Positions 1 through 7,867 of a DNA stretch of 45,501 nt are shown piece by piece. The notes beneath the pieces were generated by a model. It searched no databases, had not been told where the DNA came from, and was given only the letters and a program-made list of their open reading frames with translations. The position numbers were made by a program, and so were the translations under genes. Source of the DNA: Prochlorococcus sp. AG-402-G10 (GTDB taxonomy: Bacteria; Cyanobacteriota; Cyanobacteriia; PCC-6307; Cyanobiaceae); assembly GCA_003279445.1 (NCBI GenBank), contig QCHT01000012.1, positions 1 to 45,501 on the forward strand, written 5' to 3'. Each line of letters starts with the position of its first letter. Positions within the stretch are counted from its first letter, which is position 1.

Positions 1-159
1 CAAAGAAAATAAGTACAGTAATTTATCTAGCTATTCAATGATTTTCAAAAAGATCGATGGAACTTCGAAGATTTCTTAGATGCACAGATCATCAGGGACT
101 ACAGATCTTTCAACTTGGGACTAGTCTGTAGTCTATCTATTAATTAATTACTTGTTCTA

Positions 160-438
160 ATGGCACTCGAAACCACTGTTATCACCTTCAAACTTAATGG
201 AACTTTTTCTGAATGGTCAGCCATTTTTGATAGTGATGAAGCTAAAAAAAGGCATGCAGAACATGGGATAAAGCCTCTCTATAGAGGAGTTGATAAATCA
301 GACCCTCAGAAGGTGATTGTTATTCATCAGCATCAGGAAGGGGCTTTAGATAAGTTTCTTGCAGCTAATGGTGATTGGATCGCTACTCATGATGTTGATA
401 TGACCAGCTTTGATCAGTCAGTTTGGTCTTCAGATTAG
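160..438 (+). CDS. DUF3764 family protein
   Basis: A 92-residue protein that I recognise as DUF3764, a small cyanobacterial family without an assigned reaction. It is soluble, with no signal peptide or membrane segment, and alternates short hydrophobic strands with charged helices (conserved-looking HGI, VIVIHQH and D-V-D-M blocks). The ATG at 160 is the first start in the frame. It stands alone. The structured RNA begins about 45 bases after its stop on the same strand. The family call is from memory of the pattern, and the function is unknown. Confidence 0.8.
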   Translation: MALETTVITFKLNGTFSEWSAIFDSDEAKKRHAEHGIKPLYRGVDKSDPQKVIVIHQHQEGALDKFLAANGDWIATHDVDMTSFDQSVWSSD

Positions 439-459
439 TTGCTGAGATAGTTAACTATA

Positions 460-494
460 AAAGAGGTGTTTATACTCTTTGGGTGTTGGTCTTA
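460..494 (+). repeat. 35-base promoter-like repeat, copy A
   Basis: This segment matches 2650-2684 at 34 of 35 positions (difference at 488/2678). It contains TATACT at 471-476, a good -10 box, and lies just downstream of a CDS on the same strand in both places. Here it directly precedes the structured RNA at about 483, so I read it as that RNA's promoter. Confidence 0.6.
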
Positions 495-585
495 GTTGGC
501 TAGAAATGCAATAGGAGTCCGAGCTCGTTGGTTAAAAAAAAGAGCTGGACTCAAAGGGGGACATCGAAATACGTCCCCCTTCTTC
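483..585 (+). ncRNA. Two-hairpin structured RNA, copy 1
   Basis: A non-coding segment closely matched, in inverted orientation, at 34799-34903. Hairpin I pairs GAGTCC (515-520) with GGACTC (547-552), extended by AGCTC (522-526) with GAGCT (542-546), leaving G521 bulged. Hairpin II pairs AAGGGGGAC (554-562) with GTCCCCCTT (573-581) around the ten-base loop ATCGAAATAC and looks like an intrinsic terminator. The other copy keeps the loop but swaps two base pairs in hairpin II with compensation on both sides, which is evidence for RNA structure. A -10 box lies at 471-476. I cannot assign it to a named Yfr RNA. Confidence 0.7.
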
Positions 586-683
586 ATGCTCAAAAATAAA
601 TTGAAAGTTTGAACAGAATCTATCGATTTCTTCTAATCCCTCTAAAGTATTTATGAGTGTGCCTGCTTTAGTTGTGCATCGGA

Positions 684-839
684 ATGCTGGCGATCAAGCT
701 ATTGATTAGATTGGCTTATGGAGAGCAGGCAGATCCCTTAAACCAACAAGTAGAAAGTTTTCTGTTTTGGGATTTGCCGCAACTTAGGACAATTTTTGAT
801 CGGAAATGTCCAGCGATAGAACCAGCTACCTATGACTAA
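684..839 (+). CDS. Doubtful 51-residue ORF
   Basis: An open frame of 51 codons from ATG 684, with no recognisable domain. Just upstream in another frame a short coding-like run (about 653-710) ends in TAG, so the segment may be the broken end of a lost gene. The rest of 590-915 holds nothing I recognise. Confidence 0.25.
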   Translation: MLAIKLLIRLAYGEQADPLNQQVESFLFWDLPQLRTIFDRKCPAIEPATYD

Positions 840-915
840 TTTCTCAGCCATGAGAGCTTTTTCACTATTTGTATTGTTTCTCTTAATTTGATTACCCTGC
901 TCAGTGCTTCTGAAA

Positions 916-1839
916 TTAAATGATATATTGAAGAAATAAAAACCAAAAGGGTATTGTAATTAAAGAAACTATAGTGCTATAGGTAACTAAAGAAGTAGCA
1001 ATTTTTTGTTCCTGCCCATATGCTTCAGCTAATAGCAGAACAGAAATTGCGGTAGGTGTTGCAGCTTGCAAAACGAGTGCATTACACATCAAATCTGACA
1101 AGTGGAGAGCTTTGCTAAGGATCAACATTAAGGATGGAAGAATAATTAGCTTTATAAGCAAGCTGGGCTGAAGTAATAATCGAAAGTCTCTTTTAAGAGG
1201 TTTCTCTGCTTGCTCAAAAGCTCCCAAGCGTATACCTACAACCATTAAAGCTAGAACAATTACAATCCCTGATGGGATTGAGAGAAATGAAGTGATTTGA
1301 GTATTCCATGGTGTTAATTGAACAAATATTGCTCCAACTAGTCCCTTGCTCGCAGGGCTGCTAGTAAGAGCATTGATAAAAATTTTCCAGTTAGCTTTTT
1401 TCTTTTGTTCTTGTGAGGAGGTCGATAAAAGCATGGGACCTAAGCTCCATACAAGTAACGTTGCACCCAGGTCATAACCAATACTGAAATTGAGTGACTC
1501 AGTTGGTAGAAGAGCTAATGAGACAGGTATCCCGAAATAACCAGAATTGCCGAAAAGGCTACCCAATAGCAGGCTACGACTACCAATATGACTTCGAATT
1601 TTTGGGAGAGTTCTAATTGCGGCTATCAGTATTCCAATAACAAGTAAGGCCATTACAAGAGCCTGAAAAAGAAGCCAATCCAGACCGCTTTTAAGTAGCA
1701 GTCCCATCAAACTCACTGGTACCCCGTAGTTGATAAGTGGCTTGGCTATTTGAGAGGAAAGTTCTGGCTTATAACGTCCAATGAAATAGCCCAGAGCAAG
1801 TAAGGGCAATAATTCATAAAAGAGCTTGAGAATTACCAT
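916..1839 (-). CDS. AEC-family transporter (auxin efflux carrier type permease)
   Basis: A 307-residue polytopic inner-membrane protein with about ten hydrophobic helices. It fits the AEC/PIN-like secondary carriers (PF03547). Typical features are the N-terminal LLPLLALGYFIGR helix, the G-N-S-G-Y-F-G-I-P motif near residue 97 and the short polar central loop with QEQKKK. Family members export organic anions such as malate, but the substrate here cannot be told from sequence. Length is usual for the family, and the start is ATG at 1839. It is monocistronic in appearance: the next minus-strand ORF upstream (1948-2121) ends 108 bases away. Confidence 0.88.
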   Translation of the reverse strand: MVILKLFYELLPLLALGYFIGRYKPELSSQIAKPLINYGVPVSLMGLLLKSGLDWLLFQALVMALLVIGILIAAIRTLPKIRSHIGSRSLLLGSLFGNSGYFGIPVSLALLPTESLNFSIGYDLGATLLVWSLGPMLLSTSSQEQKKKANWKIFINALTSSPASKGLVGAIFVQLTPWNTQITSFLSIPSGIVIVLALMVVGIRLGAFEQAEKPLKRDFRLLLQPSLLIKLIILPSLMLILSKALHLSDLMCNALVLQAATPTAISVLLLAEAYGQEQKIATSLVTYSTIVSLITIPFWFLFLQYII

Positions 1840-1947
1840 TTATTACTTTGGCTTATACAATGATGGACCTTCATCGAAGGAAGGCCTTCCTAATTAATTT
1901 CTTAAGATAGTGCTTATTGAGAGAGACATGAATCTCTATTAGCTGTA

Positions 1948-2121
1948 TTAATCCGTTCTTGTATGAATCCAACCAAAGTGTTTCAACATTTTTTGATGGA
2001 TATAGAACTTATTGGTTTTATTAAAGATAAAAGGCTCATTTCGTTTGTTCCTTAAAATCTGTAGGGCTACATGAGTTTGAATTCCTAGAAAAGCAAGTAC
2101 AAGTAGAGGTAGAGCAATCAT
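1948..2121 (-). CDS. Small single-helix membrane protein
   Basis: A 57-residue ORF with an ATG start. It has an N-terminal hydrophobic helix (residues 1-22, rich in Leu and Ala) followed by a basic, aromatic tail ending WIHTRTD. The residue pattern is typical of short picocyanobacterial membrane proteins. I do not recognise a family. It lies upstream of the AEC transporter on the same strand and might share a transcript. Confidence 0.55.
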   Translation of the reverse strand: MIALPLLVLAFLGIQTHVALQILRNKRNEPFIFNKTNKFYIHQKMLKHFGWIHTRTD

Positions 2122-2237
2122 CAAGTCATAACATTCATAAGTTCAATCTATTAAAAATTATCTAGTTATGTGAGAACATTCTTTAGATTCTCAAAATGCT
2201 TTAATGTCAATGTAGGTATTTGACCTACTGATATTCA

Positions 2238-2423
2238 ATGTCTGGAATCCTTTTTTTAATATTCAAGCCACTCTTGTTTTTAACTCTGAAAAAGTTTTTT
2301 AAGAAACAAATGAAAGCATGGATCGTTTCAGCTTTGGAATGGTTAGCACTTCAAACAGACAATGATATTGATGATGTAATCGTTATACGAGTTAAAAGTG
2401 CAATGAAACTAGGTGTTGTCTGA
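2238..2423 (+). CDS. Small membrane-associated protein, unknown
   Basis: A 61-residue protein with a strongly hydrophobic N-terminal helix (residues 3-18), a lysine-rich stretch (KKFFKKQMK) and an amphipathic C-terminal half with D-N-D-I-D-D. Its stop (TGA 2421-2423) is one base before the ATG of the next gene at 2425, so the two are probably translated from one message. Confidence 0.55.
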   Translation: MSGILFLIFKPLLFLTLKKFFKKQMKAWIVSALEWLALQTDNDIDDVIVIRVKSAMKLGVV

Positions 2424-2424
2424 C

Positions 2425-2649
2425 ATGTCTTCTCTTCAACACCCTTTATTCCATAGAACAATCAAAGCTTTATTAATAGACGTTCAAGAATCAGGGTATG
2501 AACCACCAACACTTGAGAATAGAGAGGCCTTTAAGAATGAGCTTCTACAGGAATTAGAGGAAAGCATCTCTCCCATTATTGAGCGATGTTGTTATCAGAA
2601 TCCTTATGTAAAAAGGAACGACGAGGAATCAAATCTTCCTAAGTGTTAA
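2425..2649 (+). CDS. Hypothetical protein coupled to the preceding gene
   Basis: A 74-residue soluble acidic protein from ATG 2425. An in-frame GTG at 2413 would overlap the previous gene, so I prefer the ATG. It holds a helical segment with E-N-R-E-A-F-K and several glutamates, then two adjacent cysteines (E-R-C-C-Y) near residue 59. No domain is recognised. A 35-base promoter-like repeat starts immediately after the stop. Confidence 0.6.
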   Translation: MSSLQHPLFHRTIKALLIDVQESGYEPPTLENREAFKNELLQELEESISPIIERCCYQNPYVKRNDEESNLPKC

Positions 2650-2684
2650 AAAGAGGTGTTTATACTCTTTGGGTGTTGTTCTTA
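2650..2684 (+). repeat. 35-base promoter-like repeat, copy B
   Basis: Matches 460-494 with one mismatch and carries the same TATACT (2661-2666). The hairpins that follow copy A are absent here, so this is a duplicated promoter without the RNA body. A 14-codon hydrophobic ORF beginning with ATG at about 2727 is the only nearby open frame on this strand. Confidence 0.5.
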
Positions 2685-2755
2685 CAAAGGTAGAGGCAAG
2701 AAGTAAAGACACCATCACTAAAACAATGATTTTGGTAATACTGTTTGGCACATTC

Positions 2756-3034
2756 CTATTCCTTTTCTGATCCTTGCCTTAGTTTAATCTCCTCTGTAGT
2801 CATTGGTATGCCCTTTCGATCCATTCTGGGCTCAGTCATCTTTTTAAACTTAGCTTCGTAATAACGTTTTCTTAGAAGGTCAAATTCTGAAAGGTATGTA
2901 TCAGGTGTACTTCTTAGTTCGATCTCTTCACTAAATTTTCTTTTTTCTTTTTGCTTCTCGATTTGTGCTTGACGCTGAAAAGCAAAAACCCAACCAATAC
3001 TCAAACCCAAAAAGAATGTAATTGTTGAGATCAT
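2756..3034 (-). CDS. Membrane-anchored coiled-coil-like protein
   Basis: A 92-residue protein. One N-terminal transmembrane helix (residues 3-19, ending W-V-F-A-F) is followed by a highly charged helical tail (QIEKQKEKRKFSEE and so on), suggesting a membrane-tethered helical rod. The start is ATG at 3034. No family is recognised. The 39-residue ORF upstream at 3085-3204 is on the same strand. Confidence 0.6.
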   Translation of the reverse strand: MISTITFFLGLSIGWVFAFQRQAQIEKQKEKRKFSEEIELRSTPDTYLSEFDLLRKRYYEAKFKKMTEPRMDRKGIPMTTEEIKLRQGSEKE

Positions 3035-3084
3035 AGAATTTCAGATGCTTTGATTCTGTTCATGGTGACTATGGTCGCTACTCC

Positions 3085-3204
3085 CTATGTTTCCCAATCT
3101 GTTCCATCATCATCATTTTCGCACTCATAGTTCAATAGAGATTCCATAACGTTCTCCTTTTTTTCTTCTTTGTTTGGCTGAACCTTTTCTTCTTGTTGAG
3201 GCAT
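3085..3204 (-). CDS. 39-residue acidic-tail microprotein
   Basis: The ORF starts MPQQEEK and ends with S-L-L-N-Y-E-C-E-N-D-D-D and a short W-E-T tail. The same layout (MP-Q-Q start, lysine-rich middle, SLLN followed by an acidic/Asn end) is seen in the frameshifted ORF at 17343-17451, so the two appear to be paralogous microproteins. Function unknown. It is missing from length-filtered ORF sets. Confidence 0.5.
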   Translation of the reverse strand: MPQQEEKVQPNKEEKKENVMESLLNYECENDDDGTDWET

Positions 3205-3489
3205 CAAAAAGTTTTTAGTGAAACTGCCCGGTCGCTAAATAGTTTAGGCTAAAAGTGAGTTTTTCATTAACCACGAGTTAGTATTTTATTGTCATTGCGA
3301 GGAAAAAGGTAAGGTTGTTTTTATATGTTTTGAGCGTTGTTGGTGTTTTGTTGGTTCGAGAAGTCCGTTTCTACTTCTTTACTCTTTTGGACAATTATGT
3401 TGTGAATGAGTGGAACATTCAAAGTGCTTTTGGAGTCGAGCGCATAGATATGTATTCTGCAGACCCGAATTGCTTTTTAAGCAATTAGC

Positions 3490-3594
3490 TTAGGAAGCAA
3501 GATTAATGGAAGCTAATACAGTAAAAATCCAGGCCGCAGCTTTTTTCTGATGAACTCCAGCTTGAAACAAAGGCTTAAAAGGATTGAATTCCAA
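3490..3594 (-). CDS. EFNPFKPL microprotein (34 aa, TTG start)
   Basis: The frame reads L-E-F-N-P-F-K-P-L-F-Q-A-G-V, then a lysine pair and a single hydrophobic helix ending INLAS. The first eight residues match the microprotein inside the hli cluster at 11907-11978. The only possible start is TTG 3594, as an in-frame TAG lies just upstream, so this may be a decayed copy. No other gene is supported in 3205-3489. Confidence 0.45.
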   Translation of the reverse strand: MEFNPFKPLFQAGVHQKKAAAWIFTVLASINLAS

Positions 3595-3768
3595 AGGCTA
3601 GGTATAAATGCTCACACCATCTTACAGCCTGAAGGCGCTTGTCGCGTAAGGATTTATTCCAATTTATATTAGAAGACCTTTTGGGACTAATTAGCAAAAC
3701 TTTTCGATCCTTCCTTTTGGCTTGTTGTTTTACGGTGCGAGTACTAGTTAGCAGCTTTGACTTTACTC

Positions 3769-3855
3769 TTACCATTCGAAGCCTGCTTGCTCTACCTCAC
3801 AGATAGGATAAGCCAGGCTGACTGGTGAATCTCCAATCTTTTCACTGGTCAGTAT
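3769..3855 (-). pseudogene. Rubredoxin-like C-terminal remnant, copy 1
   Basis: The frame reads S-E-K-I-G-D-S-P-V-S-L-A-Y-P-I-C-E-V-E-Q then A-G-F-E-W and stop. This aligns with the second half of rubredoxin (K-F-E-D-L-P-E-D-W-V-C-P-L-C-G...F-E). The first metal cysteine of the second CPxC is Tyr here, and there is no first CxxC and no start codon. A matching remnant lies at 12473-12640. Confidence 0.45.
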
Positions 3856-3964
3856 AGGGCATCAGTTATAGTTTTTAACCTTAGAGAAAAGTAGTGGTTA
3901 AAAAACTTCGATGTCGGGCTTTTCTTACTTCTATTTTTCCTTAATCTTGTAACACCTAAATCAA

Positions 3965-4912
3965 ATGACTTGGTCTATCAATGCAATTCCTAGCCAAGAA
4001 GGCCGAACAGTTTTTGTAACGGGTGCAAATAGTGGCTTGGGCTTCGACACAGCACAGGCTTTATTAGAAAAGGGTGCGACTGTAATTCTTGGGTGTAGAA
4101 CATTAGAAAAAGCTGAGAACTCACGACAAAAACTTCTTGATGAAACTGATTGTGGCAAAATTGATGTCATAGAGATAGATCTTGCTGATTTAGAAAAAGT
4201 AAATAAGGCTCTAGATCAAATTTCTGTCAAATATAAAAGATTAGATCTTTTGATTAATAATGCTGGTGTGATGGCACCTCCTCAAACATATAGCAAACAA
4301 GGGTATGAACTTCAATTTGCAGTTAATCATCTTAGTCATATGGCATTGACGCTTAAGCTGCTGCCATTAATTGCTAAACAACCAGGGGGACGTGTTGTAA
4401 CTGTTTCTTCTGGAGCTCAATATATGGGCAAAATTAAGCTAGATGGTCTTCAAGGAGGGGGAGAATATGATCGATGGTCTTCCTACTCACAAAGTAAACT
4501 TGCGAATGTTATGTTCGCCTTAGAGCTGAGCAAAAGATTACAGCAATCAAATTTAGATATTGCCTCATTATCTGCCCATCCGGGTTTAGCTCGCACGAAA
4601 TTACAATCCACATCAGTAGAACTTAATGGATCTTGGCATGAGGCTATAGCCTATAAATTAATGGATCCGATGTTTCAGAGTTCTCGTATGGGAGCTCTCC
4701 CGCAGCTTTTTGCCGCAACTGACCCAGCTGCAAAAACAGGAGAGCAATATGGACCTAGGTTTAATTTCAGAGGTTATCCTAAGGTTTGTCGTATAGCGCC
4801 ATCAGCTTTAAATAGCTATGAAAGAGAACAGCTATGGCAAGCGAGTGAAACACTCATTGGAGATGTAGTTGATATAAGTAAAGGGAAAGAACTTTTGAGT
4901 AAAAGGAGATAG
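3965..4912 (+). CDS. Short-chain dehydrogenase/reductase, protochlorophyllide-reductase/retinol-dehydrogenase-like
   Basis: A 315-residue cytosolic NAD(P)H oxidoreductase of the SDR superfamily. Visible motifs are the Rossmann TGANSGLG at residues 19-26, NNAG at 98-101, V-S-S-G with Ser148/149 and the catalytic YSQSK with Tyr174 and Lys178. Arg45 after strand 2 suggests NADPH preference (inference). Length and the long C-terminal part resemble the light-dependent POR / retinol-dehydrogenase subgroup, but the cysteines that bind Pchlide in true POR are not evident. The substrate is therefore unknown. It is preceded by about 100 bases of AT-rich leader, and the ATG at 3965 begins the frame. Confidence 0.85.
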   Translation: MTWSINAIPSQEGRTVFVTGANSGLGFDTAQALLEKGATVILGCRTLEKAENSRQKLLDETDCGKIDVIEIDLADLEKVNKALDQISVKYKRLDLLINNAGVMAPPQTYSKQGYELQFAVNHLSHMALTLKLLPLIAKQPGGRVVTVSSGAQYMGKIKLDGLQGGGEYDRWSSYSQSKLANVMFALELSKRLQQSNLDIASLSAHPGLARTKLQSTSVELNGSWHEAIAYKLMDPMFQSSRMGALPQLFAATDPAAKTGEQYGPRFNFRGYPKVCRIAPSALNSYEREQLWQASETLIGDVVDISKGKELLSKRR

Positions 4913-4927
4913 CTATTCTTGTCCAAA

Positions 4928-5044
4928 ATGACGACATTTTTGATAGCAGGTAATTTGCAAAGCTGCTTTGAATTGAATTTTTCTGATGATAAAGGGCATT
5001 GGACTGTCAAAACAACCGTTACTAATCCAGCTTTTGCTGATTAA
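4928..5044 (+). CDS. 38-residue ORF downstream of SDR gene
   Basis: A small ORF starting MTTFLIAGNL, 15 bases after the SDR stop on the same strand. Its stop overlaps the stop of the convergent gene at 5041. It has no domain, and its position is consistent with a two-gene operon. Confidence 0.4.
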   Translation: MTTFLIAGNLQSCFELNFSDDKGHWTVKTTVTNPAFAD

Positions 5045-5337
5045 TCAAAGTCAATGCCAACCTCTTCTTTAAGATCCCTATCTAAGTCTGGAAGATGTGG
5101 TTCTATCCAATGATCTTTATTTTCAATACCAGCAGCAGTTGCATAATTCATAATGTGCTGATCTACTTGTTTATAAATATCATGTAAATTTAAGTCTTGA
5201 CGAATATCATGTGCTATTTCTGCAACCTGTTGTTCTGTCAAGCAATGATCAGGATGTAGTAAATCACAACATGGAATTCTTTTTTCGATTAACTCATTTA
5301 TGTTGATTTTAATTTCGTAATCGTGATGTACAGTCAT
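5041..5337 (-). CDS. Hypothetical protein, His/Cys-containing
   Basis: A 98-residue soluble acidic protein. A segment R-I-P-C-C-D-L-L-H-P-D-H-C near residues 20-32 could bind a metal (inference). A helical region E-Q-Q-V-A-E-I-A-H-D-I-R-Q follows, with a D/E-rich C-terminus. ATG at 5337. No family is recognised. It is convergent with the 38-residue ORF, overlapping at the stop codons. Confidence 0.6.
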   Translation of the reverse strand: MTVHHDYEIKININELIEKRIPCCDLLHPDHCLTEQQVAEIAHDIRQDLNLHDIYKQVDQHIMNYATAAGIENKDHWIEPHLPDLDRDLKEEVGIDFD

Positions 5338-5449
5338 CCTGAAAGAAAACTTTTATTTTTATTTTAGTAGTTTTTCTAAAAATATCTATGTTCGGTTTGT
5401 TCTAGCTGCTCTTCTTTTTCATTGAGCTGATTATTATTCCTGCGAATGC

Positions 5450-5578
5450 ATGTGGGGAGGTCTGTCTAGGGAAATGGATATCACAAGTGTAGAGGGAGCT
5501 CTTTGTGTGTCTTTACAAGCTATAGAGGGAGGAGTTAGTAGAGAATTTTTTGAAGTTAGAGAGATTTTAGATGTTTGA
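5450..5578 (+). pseudogene. Truncated ORF whose end is repeated at 10181
   Basis: A 42-codon frame from ATG 5450 ends V-R-E-I-L-D-V-stop. After the stop the frame continues K-L-A-G-I-E-L-A-Q-E. The stretch at 10181-10220 gives V-R-E-I-L-D-I-L-K-R-A-G-I-stop, so the two are copies of one coding end, this one broken by TGA. Parent protein not recognised. Confidence 0.4.
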
Positions 5579-5920
5579 AAGCTTGCTGGTATTGAGCTGG
5601 CACAAGAGTCCAGAAACCCCTTCATTCTTCTTCAATTGAGTAATATTTGTGTAAAGGGAAAGGTAGGCGTATGGGGTTATGCGTCTTTGCTTGTAGATTT
5701 CTTGAGTTATTTTGTGTCGGTTATTACTGGCCGGTTTATTCGTAGAGACCGAAGTTCGGTGTGTATACCGCATCATTCCCTACGGTTTATAGCACCATCG
5801 AAAGAAACGATTTGGCTCATAGTGAATTTGTTGTTCCCATTCGTAGTGATGTATTCAGTTACTCGTTTCTCACTTGCCCCTTCCTTCTATTGCCCTGTTT
5901 ATGTCATCTCTGATAGCGAG

Positions 5921-6151
5921 ATGACTAAATTAAAAGCTCAACAACATCAAGACGAACTTGACTCAGTAGTGGATCAAAGAAAAAGATTAGAGGATGCTTA
6001 TGAGAAGCAAAGAAAGCATTTCCTTGAGCGAGAGAAATCCATCAAAAGTGAGTTGAAAGCGTTTGCTCCATTTGTAAGTAACCCTGTTAAAGAAACAGTT
6101 GAGAAAGCAGTTGAAGCAATTAAAGACACTGCGAAGAAAGTAGTCGCCTAA
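5921..6151 (+). CDS. Coiled-coil protein with amphipathic lysine-rich tail
   Basis: A 76-residue protein from ATG 5921. The open frame extends back to a TTG at 5636, and that extension would add a hydrophobic segment near 5810-5870. I prefer the ATG because the upstream part lacks a good start. The body is a charged helix (residues 5-45) followed by repeated amphipathic turns (V-K-E-T-V-E-K-A-V-E-A-I-K) resembling late-embryogenesis or phasin-like helices. Function unknown. Confidence 0.5.
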   Translation: MTKLKAQQHQDELDSVVDQRKRLEDAYEKQRKHFLEREKSIKSELKAFAPFVSNPVKETVEKAVEAIKDTAKKVVA

Positions 6152-6241
6152 GGTTTGTTTATTGGTTAATTGCCAAAACGATAGTGCTTTCGAATTGCTT
6201 TCTGCACTTCCCAAGTTTAAAATATCCCTTCGGGAAAAAAA

Positions 6242-6439
6242 CTAAAGCATCTCCTTCAAATTGACAGGTTCTCCACCATCAGGTGTAACTGTGATATCAA
6301 CTTCAAGTGTTAAACAGGTTTCTTTCTCGCTATATTCCCAAGGGAATGTGCTTGGATTACAAATCTAGATTGGCCAGCTTTTTATGTCTCTATCTTCAAT
6401 TTTTCTTAGAGAGTACGGAGATTTGACGGGAATGTTCAT
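6242..6439 (-). pseudogene. Cupin_3-like protein, interrupted and truncated
   Basis: From ATG 6439 the frame reads M-N-I-P-V-K-S-P through K-S-W-P-I, then TAG, then I-C-N-P-S-T-F-P-W-E-Y with E-K-E-T-C and V-T-P-D-G-G-E-P-V. This is the strand pattern of the Cupin_3 (DUF861/EutQ-like) family, where W-E-Y...E-T-C-Y...V-T-P-D-G-G-E-P-V is typical. The amber codon probably replaced TGG. The C-terminal half of the barrel is missing. Confidence 0.55.
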
Positions 6440-6487
6440 TGAATCAAACTTAGATGTATGGGGTTGATTGCGTTTATTATTTCTTAT

Positions 6488-6652
6488 ATGGAAAAGCCTC
6501 AGTGGAAACCTTCAGAAGAAGAACGAGAAGTAATGGAAGCTGTCTGGATGCAGGTTAAAGGTGCATGTGAGAAACTAAAAGAAGAAACTAATGCGCAAGA
6601 CGAACACATCAAAAAAATGCTTAAAGAAATGGCTGATCGTTATTATTCATGA
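6488..6652 (+). CDS. Small helical hypothetical protein
   Basis: A 54-residue protein from ATG 6488 (an in-frame ATG at 6458 would add ten hydrophobic residues). It is almost wholly a charged helix, with EEEREVMEAVW, a cysteine near residue 26 and a D-R-Y-Y-S end. The stop TGA (6650-6652) overlaps the next ATG as ATGA, indicating translational coupling with the membrane protein that follows. Confidence 0.55.
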   Translation: MEKPQWKPSEEEREVMEAVWMQVKGACEKLKEETNAQDEHIKKMLKEMADRYYS

Positions 6653-6828
6653 TGGAGAATATCAACGGAGGATATGTTGCGCTTGTAGTTGTTGGACTTG
6701 TGTTTTTTGCTCTTCAGGTCTGGTGGATAAGTATGACAATTAGAAATGGTAGGAATGAAAGAGTCCTGATAAATCAGAATCAGACTGACGAGACCAAGAA
6801 GAGACTTGAAAAGCTCTTTTCAAAGTAA
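6649..6828 (+). CDS. Single-pass membrane microprotein, coupled
   Basis: A 59-residue protein starting at the overlapping ATGATG. One transmembrane helix (residues 9-28, V-A-L-V-V-V-G-L-V-F-F) is followed by W-W-I-S and a basic tail of Asn, Gln and Lys. Its coupling to a soluble helical partner suggests that both act together at the membrane (inference). The following 6829-7030 contains only a start-less open stretch (I-G-L-T-P-E-E-A-G-E-T-T) that I do not call. Confidence 0.55.
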   Translation: MMENINGGYVALVVVGLVFFALQVWWISMTIRNGRNERVLINQNQTDETKKRLEKLFSK

Positions 6829-7030
6829 AAGGCTTGATTTGAAAGTTTTTTTGTAATTGGACTTACTCCGGAAGAAGCTGGAGAGACTACTGTGAATCAT
6901 TTAGCAAAAAGGTGCCAAGTAAATCTACTAACGGTTTTCGCCGAATCGATCGAGTTCCTCTAGCATTAACCCTTATTAAATTTAGAATCAGCGTGCCACC
7001 CGCTTGCTACTTAATTCGATTTAAAGAGAG

Positions 7031-7207
7031 TTAAAATAAGTCCTGCAGGAACTTCTCTTTAACCTCCTCATCTTCACATCCATTTTGGAATAGAAAATTT
7101 GCTAGAGATGAACTCATAAAGCTGTCTCGAGTCCACTTTGGGTTTGATTTGATGAAAGTCTTCATCTTTTCATAAAGAACATCTGAGATTTCTGTCTCTA
7201 ATTTCAC
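7031..7207 (-). CDS. DUF2811 family protein (short paralogue)
   Basis: A 58-residue protein with a GTG start at 7207 that overlaps the stop of the upstream paralogue (GTGA). It contains the DUF2811 pattern: E-I-S-D-V-L-Y-E-K-M, then S-N-P-K-W-T-R-D, F-M-S-S-S-L-A-N-F-L-F-Q-N-G-C and a D-L-F end. Function unknown. With 7204-7566 it forms a coupled tandem pair of the same family. Confidence 0.7.
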   Translation of the reverse strand: MKLETEISDVLYEKMKTFIKSNPKWTRDSFMSSSLANFLFQNGCEDEEVKEKFLQDLF

Positions 7208-7566
7208 AGCATTTCCCTCTTAGAAAGTTTTTGAGGGAAAACATTTTCGATATATAGACGTGAAATTAAAGTCGACTCGATCCCTTGTTGTATGAGGAAC
7301 CTAGCGACAGCAGCTTGAACGAATCTATATTGGTCCCAATTTGGATGACTTTCGATGAATGCTTCCATAGATGCCTTTAAGGGGGCTGGGATATCAGAGA
7401 CGAAGCTAACTACAGAACTTTTCTTCACATGGCTATCAAGGGGGGGCAGTCCTTTTTTATTCTTGCAAGCTTGAGGTTCCATCTTTATTACCTTTCTCGA
7501 ACTATCTTTACTATCCACTGGTTCTTCATGGCTAGTCAAGAGAGTTTTTATACTCTCCGTTATCAA
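7204..7566 (-). CDS. DUF2811 family protein (long paralogue)
   Basis: A 120-residue protein with a low-complexity polar N-terminus (residues 1-50) and then a DUF2811 domain. The domain shows V-S-D-I-P-A-P-L-K-A-S-M, S-H-P-N-W-D-Q-Y-R-F and A-V-A-R-F-L-I-Q-Q-G-I. The extra N-terminal part is not typical of the roughly 60-residue family. A better-fitting alternative start is not visible in the frame. It is coupled to the shorter paralogue downstream by a 4-base overlap. Confidence 0.7.
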   Translation of the reverse strand: MITESIKTLLTSHEEPVDSKDSSRKVIKMEPQACKNKKGLPPLDSHVKKSSVVSFVSDIPAPLKASMEAFIESHPNWDQYRFVQAAVARFLIQQGIESTLISRLYIENVFPQKLSKREML

Positions 7567-7867
7567 GCTGTCTCATCTTGAGATCGTGTCTCTATAAGGA
7601 CTCTCTAGGATTTGGAATTTTTTAAGCTAATTTTGGCATTTAATGGCAAGAGCCTTAAATTCAGTCTTGTATCATTTTCACTTATCCACAGGCTCCAGTT
7701 AGATAAGAGCTTTAGCCCCCTTGTCAGTGGAAAGCCTGTGGAGAACTAATGAATTGCTGAGGAAAACTTAGACTTACACCATAGGAATGATTTACTTCTT
7801 ACTCTTCTCCCAATCTCATAGTTTGTCTCTTTTTCTCTTCGAAAGGTTACGGACTTGTCACTTGCAA

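Noticed and set aside
3330-3380. tRNA-like GGTTCGAGAAGTCC
   Set aside because: No acceptor or anticodon stems could be drawn around it.
3575-3775. 66-residue minus-strand ORF
   Set aside because: Basic, low-complexity and overlaps the rubredoxin-like remnant and the EFNPFKPL frame, which read better.
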